Assembly (NCBI GenBank): GCA_003427395.1
Contig: BFEA01000312.1
Location: forward strand, 1,719,198-1,772,983
Source: Chara braunii
Lineage: Eukaryota > Streptophyta > Charophyceae > Charales > Characeae
DNA: 53,786 nucleotides
Reading direction: 5' to 3'
The position numbers were made by a program, and so were the translations under genes. This document shows positions 45,077 through 53,786 of this stretch, in pieces. Under the pieces are notes generated by a model. The model searched no databases. It was not told the origin of the DNA and saw only the letters and a list, made by a program, of their open reading frames with translations. Numbering within the stretch: position 1 is the stretch's first letter; every line of letters begins with the position of its first letter.

Positions 45077-46640
45077 ATGGCAACGGAGGATGAGACGGAT
45101 AACGGTAAGAGCGAAGGGGAACTGGGCTTAGGAGGCAGTGCCGTGCAGAGCGAAGAAGGGCAGAAAGATAGAGAATCGATAAATAAGGACGGTACCAAAG
45201 GGAACCGGAAGGAAATCTTCTCAGGGGAAAGCTCGGGGAAAGCCAGGGAAAGCAGGCAAAAGACTCAGGAAAACAAGGAGGGCAGAAATAAGGATAGGGC
45301 AAGCTCCCGAAATTCAGAGGGAGCCATGTCTAAGAAAGTAAGGGTCACGGATGCAAGGCGCAAACTAGCAGAAATAAAAAAGAGGACCGCGCAGTACAAG
45401 GCAAGATTGATCGAGGAAATGATGACTGGGAACGTGGAAGGCCCTCTGCAGGAGGAACCCCGGGACGAACGGAAAACCAGCCGAGGTGGGGCCGGACAAG
45501 GGGATAAAGGTAGTGACCGTGGGGGAACGCCGAGCAAAAGAAGGAAAGAGAGAGAGAACTCTCCGGGGATGGAAGCGGAAAAGACTACGACCCCGCCAGT
45601 CATAGATAGTAGGGCTAGCCGCCTGCCGACCACGCCAACAGTAACACGAGGGTGCGAAAGACTCTGGAGCCTTAGAGAAAGAGTGTTGGGATGGTTCGAC
45701 CCGGAAGGAACTGCGAAGACCAAGGAGGGACAGAAGGCCGGCAAGGAAGGTCCGGATATCAGTATGGCAGGCGAGACCAGCAGCTCCGAGGGCGGCCTCG
45801 GGAAGATAGTATCGTCCCTCGCGCGAGTACTGAACAAAAATCAAGGCTACCTAGCAGACGTTAAGAAAAAGTTGACATTTGATGGAGCGAACATCACGGA
45901 ATTCCTGATAGATTAGGAGAATCTGGTCGCGCTGTTGAAATGGACCGAAGAAGAAAATATGGACCACCTGGGGAAGCATGTGTCTTTAAGCCTAGGGAGG
46001 GACATAATGGCCACTGTGGCCGCGAGCCGGTCTTGGAAAGAAACCCGGGATGTGATGATGAGAAAATATCGGGCAGCAGAGAAGATGGCGACGGAGGCCT
46101 ATTTAGCAGCGGTCCAGAGGAAGAACTTCGCAACGTACAATGACTTCCTACGGGAGTTTATTTTGGTAGCAGTAAGGATCCCCGGGGTTACGGACCCAAT
46201 AATGAGTAAGTACTTCCGCAGGCAGTTCTCCGAGTTCGACAAGGACAAGATCCTGTTGGCTTACCAACAGACGAGCAAATTCGTAAACACTAGGGACATT
46301 GATTTCAGTACGATAACGGACCTGGCCGAAAAGACGGTAGTGACTGAGACATTGGCCTTGCTTAAAGAAGGGGAGGTCATAGATCTGACCGGTAGAACAG
46401 AGGTAAAAAATGGGATTGAAAGTCTACATGAGCGCGTGCACGGAGTCGACAATAAAATTGAAAGGATGGAGGGCGCGCTGCTGGTTATGCAGGCGCAAGT
46501 ATCCCTCCCCCCCCTCCCCCCCTAGGAAGCTTTGGTTCCGCCGGGTGTAGCCAATCGGGGATTCGGACGGAGAGATCCTGCTAACGAACAATGCAAGTAC
46601 TGTACCGCGATGGGACATTATGTGATTGCGTGTCCAAAGT
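45077..46640 (+). pseudogene. gag: Gag-like protein, copy B
   Basis: ATG 45077 matches copy A. The charged N-terminal region has SSRNSEGAMSKKVRVTDARR, then the Gag helical region from VKKKLTFDGANITEFLID to KNFATYNDFLREF, and a CX2CX4HX4C knuckle at 46592-46633. TAG at 45914-45916 (TAC in copy A) and TAG at 46523-46525 interrupt it. A frameshift follows just after the knuckle, near 46660. Confidence 0.85.
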
Positions 46641-48288
46641 TTTACCACGATAAAAAGGAGATTTATCAGATCATTAAAGAGAGAGATATTCGGACCCCAG
46701 GGAGAGCGGGTGAATTGGAACTCGCCAAGGGGGATCCAACGAGCCATTACCATGCTCAATGGGTTAGAGATAGCGGTCGTAGAAGCTGAGCCGGTGGTCG
46801 ATATCATTTGGGATCAGCTGCGGGGCCGCGGGCCGCAGGTCAACTTTATTTTGAAAAACGACGGACGTGATAGGGTGAACGCAACCACTCGGCTAGGGAC
46901 GGCTGGGAGAAGGATTATCTGTGACACCGTTACGGAGGAGGTTGCCGGGAGCTTCGAATCCCAGGCAGAGCCTGAGGCCGAGGAACCAGAGAAAGTTTAT
47001 GGGAAGCCTAGGGAAGAGGAGCCTGCGGACAAGGTTACCACCGCTAAGAAGAAGTTTCGGTATCAAATCCCGATCTTAACCTCGCCTGAGATCGACAACA
47101 CCCTTAGCAAGTTACTAGGAACCATGGTGTCGGTGTCATTTCAGACCATTCTGCAAGCTAGCCCTAGGTTACTCAAAGGGCTTAGACAACTGTTGACTCG
47201 GCGGCGAGTAGAAATAGGCGACGACCCCGAATTACCAGAAGAGGAAAGGGAGGAGGAAGCTCTGCAAGAAGTGGCTAACCTTCAAAGGAATCGAGGGGAC
47301 TTGGAGAGTCTCGTGAAAGCCTTTGCAGACATCCGTTTGAGCTTGCCCGACCGAGAGGGCGGCGAGGTCATGAGGGCACCACCCGGGACAAAGCTTAGCT
47401 TTCATGCACTGCCCGTAGGAAAGCTAAAAATCCAGATCGGGACTCATCATACCGACGCTTTAGTAGACGGGGGAGCAGAAATCACTCTCATAAGAAGAGA
47501 TTTCGCAACGATCACGGGTTGTACGGCGAACAAGGAAGTAACAGGGAGCATCCGGGGAGCTCGCGGGCAAATCCCGTTCGCTGGGTACGTCACGAAGTGC
47601 GATGTAAAGGCCGGAGTCAGGGAGTCGATGTGGTCGTTTCAGCGGATGACCGTAATGGAGGAAATAGACCACGACATAATCCTCGGGAGACTATGGTGCG
47701 CAAACGTAGAAATGATAGGCATGCACTTGCACGATGGCTCATACATGGTAGACATAGAGGACTCAGTGATCGGCCGGGGAGAGCTCCTCTGACTCCTTGG
47801 AACGGGAGGAGACCCCCCAAAGGGCCCCAAAGGGGAAATTGGCAACATGGTCGCCGTCGTTCGAGGATAGCACGCGAAAAGGGGCCTTCGCACGGATGGA
47901 AGGTATGAGAGAAATGGTAGAAATCATGATTGAGGAAGCATTCATTAAGTAGGAGTGGATCAAGATGGGCCTGCCCCAGAAGAAGAGGAGACAGGACGAC
48001 GAAGTCCTAGGTGTTATAGTAGCATAAAAGGAGTCAGAAATCGAACTTGGTGCTAGCCTGCCCAAGTGGAAAGAAGTACGCATGGACGTGCCAGAAGTCG
48101 CGCTCGAGATCCCCGATCTGTTACAACTCATCAAGGCCCTCAGATACCACAAGGTAGGAGTAGACTCAACGGCCTTGGCCAAGTTCGAAGGGGAAGTGCA
48201 AAAGGGATATTGTCTGAATGGGAAACTAGTTAGTGTCCAACCACGAGTCGTAGAGGCGACGATGGCAGTTCCGACCGTTCATTTTTGA
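46641..48288 (+). pseudogene. Linker and aspartic protease region, copy B
   Basis: Open from 46626 to 47792 in the post-shift frame. Contains the LSKLLGTMVSVSFQTILQAS linker, then ALVDGGAEITLIRRDF with the putative catalytic Asp at 47466-47468, and DIILGRLWCANVEMIGMHLH. TGA at 47790 (CGA in copy A), a 10-nt insertion near 47829, TAG 47950 and TAA about 48025 break the rest. The final open piece ends at TGA 48286-48288, overlapping the RT frame by a -1 step. Confidence 0.82.
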
Positions 48289-49481
48289 GGAGAAAGATCC
48301 CGGAAGGAAGTGTTCGAAAGTACAAGCCGGTAGGGAAGAAAGCAAAACCGGTCTCGATCCTACTAGAGATATCAAAGGAAGAGGCTATGGAGAAGGAGGA
48401 GGAGGTCCTTCGAGTGATCCGAGAGAGTAGAGCGACGGAAGGACATTGGATACCAGATGAGGTGGCTGACACAATGAAGATAGGGGTAGAAGGTTTCCTA
48501 ACGGAAGAGGAAACCCGCCTGATCAAAAGGATTTGCCAGGAGTTTCACCTGGCATTTGCCTTTAGTGATCACCAAAAGGGACGACTGGATGCGAAGTGGA
48601 TCCCTCCTGTCAGAATCCACACGGTAGAACATGAGTGCCGGAATGACAAGGGCCCGTCCTATGAATTTGGGATAGCAGGGGAAGTGACAGACCTCCTTCG
48701 AGAAAAGATGGATTCCTTCGTTGCAGAGCCTACGGCGTCACCGTACGCAAACCGGTGGTTCGTCTTTCGAAAGCCTAACAAGACACTAAGGTGGATTCAG
48801 GATCTACAGAAGTTGAATGCGGTAACCATCCTAGATGCTGGCTCGCTACCTCAGGCTGACCTATTAGCAGAATCGCACGCCGGTCGGAGCATTCACTCCC
48901 TGATAGAACTGTACTCAAGGTTCGACCAGCTTCTATTGGATGTTCGGGACAGGTCGTACACCGCTATGCACACCCCCGTAGGCCAGTTACAGATGCAAGT
49001 GACCCCTATGGGATTCACAAACGCGGTGGCCGAAGCGCAACGCAGAATGCTCGCCGTGGCCGGGGACATGTTCCCACAGAAGTGTGAGCCTTACATCGAT
49101 GACAATCCGATCAAAGGCGCACAGAAGAAGGACGAGACGGAAGTCCAGCCAGGAATTCGAAGTTTTGTGTGGGACCACCTGCAGGACATCAAGGACTTAC
49201 TCCGCCGGTTCATAGTATACAACATTACGGCTAGTGGACCAAAGAGTATCATAGCAGTACCGGAGGTAACTATACTAGGATTTCGCTGCGGTGCTTACGG
49301 CACGAAGCCAGATCCGGCAAAGACCGACAAGATATCACAATGGCCGATGCCACTGCGCACGACAACGGAGGTAAGGGCATTCCTAGGCGTGGTCGGTTTT
49401 TGGAGGATCTTCATTAAGAAGTTTGTCAAGATTGCTGAGCCTATCCGGGCTATGATCAGAGAAGAAGGAACCATGGACTAG
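48285..49481 (+). pseudogene. pol: Reverse transcriptase, copy B
   Basis: A 398-codon stretch without stops. It has PTASPYANRWFVFRKPNKTL, WIQDLQKLNAVTI, GQLQMQVTPMGFTNAVAEAQ and the YIDD catalytic motif at 49092-49103, followed by TEVRAFLGVVGFWRIF of the thumb/connection. This is an almost complete RT domain. TAG at 49479-49481 (TGG in copy A) ends it. The frame is -1 relative to the protease frame. Confidence 0.92.
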
Positions 49482-50000
49482 ACGGAGGAGCGAGAGGGAG
49501 CCGTCCAAAAACTTAAGGACATATTGACATCTGAGACAGTCGCCTTGTCCGCACCTTGTTTTAATGACGAAGTAGGACGACCCTTCATCCTAGAGACGGA
49601 TGGAGGACCTTTGGTCGTAGGAGGTGTATTGATTCAAAGGAATGCGGGAGGAAAAGAGCGATGAATTAGGTTCGAAAGTAGAACCCTGAACTCCGCAGAG
49701 CGGCGGTACTCACAGTTCAAGAAGGAGGTCCTAGCCATCTTGCATCGTCTTAAGACTTTTCAAGCCTACCTATTTGGGAGACGGTTCTTCCTTAGGATCG
49801 ATCCGACGAATGTTGCAGGGGCCTTAAAGAATTACAGGCCTATAGATCCGACGGTGGGGAGATGGGTAGGATTTATCTGGCAGTTCGATTACAAAATCGA
49901 ACGGATTGCGGGAATTAGGAACAAGGCTGATGGGCTGAGCCGGGTGTGCATCACTCCCGAAGGGGTGGAGGGTGCGGAGCCCATAGACGCATTCCTCAAA
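49482..50000 (+). pseudogene. RNase H domain, copy B
   Basis: RPFILETDGGPLVVGGVLIQ, YSQFKKEVLAILH, LRIDPTNV and NKADGLSRV supply the usual metal-binding residues. TGA near 49662 interrupts it; otherwise it is in frame with RT and integrase. Confidence 0.88.
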
Positions 50001-51632
50001 TACGAAGGAGGAACTCTTGCGGTGGATAACGAAATGATGAGCGAAGAATGCGCATCAGGAGAACTATTGATCCAAACTTTGGAGAAGGGGGCACCTGTTG
50101 TAGTAGCAGAATTTAGAGAAGGACTAATCACCACTCGAGGACGCAGGGAGGAGAAGGACTCATGGGGAGCGATAGTAGGACCGAAAGAGGAACTAATAGC
50201 AATGACGGTTGAGGGAGACCGGGAAGCCGTGATGAGCTTAGTGGAATCTTGGGAGAGGAAAAAGTTGCAATGGGTGGTAAACCAGATGCAGGAAGGAAAG
50301 GATGGGGGTCAGGAAGGGGATAAGTTTTTCTATGCTCAGTTATACGAAGGGCTCTTTCGGGAGATCGGGTTCTTGTCGGTAGGAAACAAACAACCTACGG
50401 AAGTCGGTGTTAAAGCAAGAGAGGAGGCAGAAAGGTACGTCCTAAGGGGCGACCATCTATTCCGAAGGGAGGAAGGTGTCATGCCTAGACGGGTTGTGTG
50501 CGGAAGATCTAGGCAATTAGACGTTGTCCAGGCAATGCACGACTGGTTAGCTGGAGGTCATCGGTCATCTAAAGGAACGCTTGCAAAGATAACGCCACTC
50601 TATTATTGGCCAGGCTTGGCAGGCATGGTCGCCATATACTGCCAGACTTGCCTTATCTGTCAGGAACGAAGTTCGGCGCGGGTCTTTGAGCCGCTTAGAC
50701 CAACGCGGGTGCTAGGGCCGGGACATCTGGTTCACCTCGACCTTGCGGTCATCCCTGTATCAACGGATGGGTACAGGTATATCCTGGATTCGCGAGACAA
50801 CTTGAGTGGGTTCGTGGAGGCGGTCGCTCTCAAGAAAAAGACAGGGAGGAGTGTGGCGGACTGGATATAAGACTTCTACTTGAGGCATCCTTTCGTCAGG
50901 AGGTTTATAGCAGACAATGGGACGGAGTTCGTGAACCAAGAAGTATTGGGGATGCTTAAGAGACTCTGCGTGCCGATCAAACTCATCGAGCCGTATCACC
51001 CAGAGGCCAACGCACCTGTGGAAAGAGGGCACCGAACCTTGAAGAACACGATTGTGAAGCTCGCAGCGGACCATCCAGGGAACTGGCCTAGGTATCTTAA
51101 GCAGGCTGTTTTTGCAGAGAATATGACCCCTAAGAGGACAACAGGGTGTATCCCGACAGAACTTTGGTACGGAAGAGAGATCGACTTTCCTGTGGAAGCG
51201 TTGGTACCTACCTGGAATAGGTTAGATGATGAACCGCAAATGACCACGGAAAAGTTAATCGAGGCAAGGTGCCACCAGGTCCTTAAGAACGGAGAAGTCA
51301 TGGAGGATATCGCCAGCCGGGTACTAAACAACAGAATGAGGGACAAAGCAAGGTGGGACCAGGTTAAGAATGTCAGAAAGGAGCCACTTCAAGTGGGAGA
51401 GATGATATTGCTAAGGAACTCGGTACTAGAAAGTACTTGGTCGGGACAGTTGGGGAGGAGGTTCAGAGGCCCCTACCGGGTCGCCAAGCAGGTGGGACTG
51501 AACACCTTCAAGCTGGAAGATTTGGATGGAACTAGATTGAAAGGGCCCTCCCCAGGGCAACGATTGGTCAAGTTTCTAAGTCGGGACCTAGTGGAACAAT
51601 GGCTTCAGGAGGCCGAAGATAGGGAAAACTGA
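50001..51632 (+). pseudogene. Integrase with GPY/F-type C-terminus, copy B
   Basis: Acidic linker, then MHDWLAGGHRSSKG and YCQTCLICQ (zinc region), HLDLAVIPV, ADNGTEF (about 50913) and APVERGH (Glu at 51021-51023) for the DDE core, and GRRFRGPYRVAKQVGLNTFK for the GPY/F module. TAA at 50868-50870 is the only stop, where copy A has GAA. Ends with TGA at 51632. Confidence 0.92.
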
Positions 51633-52039
51633 GGGGCCACAAGCTGAGGACTGACCACAGCCTTGCCCACACTATGTCTCTAACCACGTCTGTGGGACTG
51701 TCATTTTTGGGGGACTGGGGTAATGGCTTGGACTGACTGAGGATTGAAAGGCAGCATGATTTGGGATCTTGCGATAACTGGCTTGTGCGACGACGGGAAG
51801 GGTTGTTGGGGCATTGTATCATATTTTATGACGGGGAAATAATTGGGTCTTCACAAACGGCGCATTTGCATAAGAGAGGGAAATGTATAATTTGTATGAA
51901 AGGGGTTGATGCGAAGGATACTGTGAACATTCTGGGAAAGGGGAACTGTCTCCCGGACTGGGGGAACGTGTGTATGAGGGGCATTGCGGGTGTTGTTTTG
52001 TTATACAGGACTTAGAAGAAAAAACGAGAAAAAGCAAAA

Positions 52040-52953
52040 ATGGAATTCGGCAACGAGAACGACAGCGGGGCAATCAACAGGCCTACCGAAGGGGAAGAAG
52101 CAAGACAAAGCCAAGGGAGAAGGACAGCGAAGAGAAAGTTGTACATAGGGCTCATGGGCGGGCCAGTGGTAGGCAGGGGTGGAAGGAAATGCTTGTGTAG
52201 GAAACCCTCACCCCTCCGGAAGAGAGAAGGTATAGAAATCGCATCTGACAGTGAGGGCGAGAAGGAAAAGGCAGATGTGAAAGAAGAGGAAATGCAGATC
52301 TGGGAGATAAGGCTCAAGCCTTTGACGAGAGAGGGGCCAACAGGGGCGAGCGACGTGAGACTTGGCACAGGGAAAGCGAGTGGGGACAGGACATGTACGA
52401 CGAGCGTGAGGATGGGGAGGAAAGAAGAGAAAGTCCGCTTGAAGGACGAAGAGGCCACGGCAGTTGCGAGGGGTATGGGACAAGGACATAGATTCCTTAC
52501 ACCTACGATCCAAAGAACCTAACGGGAGGGTATAGCCCCATACAGACGGAGGGCAAGGAGGACGAGGAGGAAGATGTGCAAGAAATCATAGAAATTAGCA
52601 ACGGAGATGAAAGGGATGAAATCTCGAGGCCTAGCGAGGAAAGGTGGCCTTCGATGCACCAGCCGCGCGAAGAAGCCTTCAGATGGGAGGATGAGTTTGG
52701 GCCAACGCCCAGCCATTGGTTTGAGCAATGACTCGGCGTAGTCAAGCATGAGTGGATTATCAAAACCCGGGAACTAGCAAGGGCAGGGGTGGTAGCCACG
52801 CCGTTGGATTTTTTCAACGAGGCAGAACTACAGAAAATTGCAAGGATAAGGAGAGAAATCGAGACCTTCGGCCTGGGGGTTAGAAAGCCGGTTGAGGAAC
52901 GGGGTGGACAAGGAAACGAGCAAGTTGAGGCACGGGACAGCAATAGGCATTAG
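52040..52953 (+). pseudogene. 3' ORF downstream of integrase, copy B
   Basis: About 300 codons of unknown function. ATG 52040 begins MEFGNENDSGAINRPTEGEE. A basic patch and Ser/Glu-rich part follow. A frameshift near 52500 leads to YSPIQTEGKEDEEEDVQEII, RWEDEFGPTPSHWFEQ (then TGA 52729-52731) and EWIIKTRELARAGVVATPLD, with a charged end before TAG 52953. TTGTTATACAG ends 31 nt before the ATG, like the equivalent site in copy A. Extra ORFs after pol are known in some Ty3 elements, including env-like ones, but no signal peptide or membrane segment is visible here. Confidence 0.65.
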
Positions 52954-53655
52954 ATGTTGAGTGGGTGTTGGGCAAGAATCTTGTCTTTTTATTGCAAAAC
53001 ATTGAAGCAGGACGTGTATAGTATGAGTAAGCTTGCAAAGGATGAGTGATGGAAGGGTCAGCTAAGACTTTGTCGTGATAAGTTAGAAGATAGCATATTG
53101 AGGCTACTTTTGGATGAGCTACCTTCGAAAGTGAGTACACAAGACAAGGACATGGGAATGGGATGAGACCAGTTGGGAAGGGTGTATTGTGAAATTTGGA
53201 TGGAATGAGGATTGTGTTTTTTTAGGAAAGAAATTTTGAGTACGGATTGACGAGCAAAGCAAGACATTGAATGTTGGTCAAGTACAAGAGAGGTTAGGGA
53301 ACCTATGGGTTAAGGGGCGTGAAGAACACTCCTTTCCTAGGAACTTAATCCAGCTGAGTCATGAATGAGTCTGAGAATAGTCGAAATCTGAGTGATCAGA
53401 AAGAGTGAAAATAGAAGGGGCGCCCCTGTCTTTTGCTATGGCTGAACGACCGGGTGGGCTAGTGCTGCTTGGGGTCGCGAGCTCCAACTCGAGTACTAGA
53501 CGCTAAGTCGGATGTATGCATGGGTAGTACATTACTGTGAGAAATGGAAGAAAGAGAACAGCACACTAAAAACTGAGATGAGATGACCACCTTCTAACCT
53601 CCAAGACAGAAATGGGATCCAAAACCTCGAGGCCCACCCCCTCGGGCACTAACAT
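52954..53655. other. Downstream region, nothing recognised
   Basis: No gene and no match to the sequence after copy A. A 3' LTR is expected for an element of this type, but none could be identified without its partner. Confidence 0.5.
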
Positions 53656-53658
53656 TCA

Positions 53659-53786
53659 GAATGGAAAAGAATGGCCCTAACCAGGCTGTTCGACTTGAGA
53701 ATGGAAAGGAATGGCCCTAACCAGGCTGTTCGACTTGGGAATGAAAAGGAATGGCCCTAACCAGGCTGTTCGACTTGAGAATGTAA
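53659..53786. repeat. 40-bp tandem repeat, at least three units
   Basis: GAATGGAAAAGAATGGCCCT followed by AACCAGGCTGTTCGACTTGA repeats with a 40-bp period and runs off the window end. Confidence 0.95.

Larger units (their letters stand above)
39105..52953 (+). mobile_element. Ty3/Gypsy-related element with upstream module array, copy B
   Basis: Same order as copy A: leader (39105-41030), four modules, spacer, gag, protease, RT, RNase H, integrase and a complete-looking 3' ORF. It is better preserved than copy A, but still has stops and indels in nearly every frame. No LTR pair was found; the window ends 833 bp after the last ORF. Same-orientation duplication about 22.7 kb apart, with substantial divergence at the nucleotide level, suggests independent old insertions rather than a recent segmental duplication. 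Confidence 0.88.

Noticed and set aside
16385-52953. LTRs, primer-binding site and polypurine tract for the element
   Set aside because: I compared the sequence before and after each copy and found no direct repeat pair and no tRNA-complementary site that both copies share. The 3' end of copy B may lie beyond the window.

Overview
This window looks like transposon-dominated, gene-poor nuclear DNA from a eukaryote with a large genome. It is full of microsatellites, minisatellites and decayed mobile elements, and it contains one 210-base assembly gap. No operons, bacterial-style genes or rRNA genes are visible, and I found no intact host gene. The hAT transposase with a DUF659-type core and the Ty3/Gypsy pol type suggest a streptophyte plant or charophyte alga (Chara-like). 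That assignment rests on family resemblance recalled without a search and is tentative.

Layout. 1-1390: a 53-bp minisatellite, a (CT)n tract, then an ~800-bp block 'S1'. 1391-6390: non-coding DNA with a family of short hairpins (2.9-4.5 kb), a 51-bp tandem repeat, a recent 460-bp tandem duplication and (AAT)n. 6400-11100: a GC-rich island holding a frameshifted hAT transposase gene, two perfect hairpins and GGCCG-rich repeats. 11100-16380: microsatellites, paired (TTA)n units, a charge-rich minus-strand frame of doubtful status and two Pol III B-box-like sites. 16385-29440: degenerate Ty3/Gypsy-related element copy A. 29441-34390: a 65-bp minisatellite, a 57-bp repeat and hairpin-rich repeats. 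34400-37900: two ~91-bp minisatellites around the gap. 37985-39060: (CT)n plus block 'S2', paralogous to S1. 39105-52953: copy B of the same element. 53659-end: a 40-bp tandem repeat.

The most interesting object is the element present as copies A and B. Downstream it is an ordinary Ty3/Gypsy gag, protease, reverse transcriptase, RNase H and integrase, followed by a small acidic ORF. Upstream of gag both copies carry about 3.4 kb encoding four diverged paralogues of one protein of about 260 residues, which I do not recognise. In both copies, every one of the six ORF groups (four modules, gag and the 3' ORF) has a splice-acceptor-like YAG 11-40 nt before its start codon. Block S has a consensus splice donor. 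This suggests expression by alternative splicing from one leader. In three of the four modules the N- and C-terminal halves are separated by an in-frame TGA at the same aligned position (five of six cases; the sixth is TGG). Both copies also share a -1 offset between the protease and RT frames and a DGG, rather than D(S/T)G, protease motif. Both copies are broken by other stops and frameshifts, so these are fossils. Features shared by both were probably in their common ancestor.
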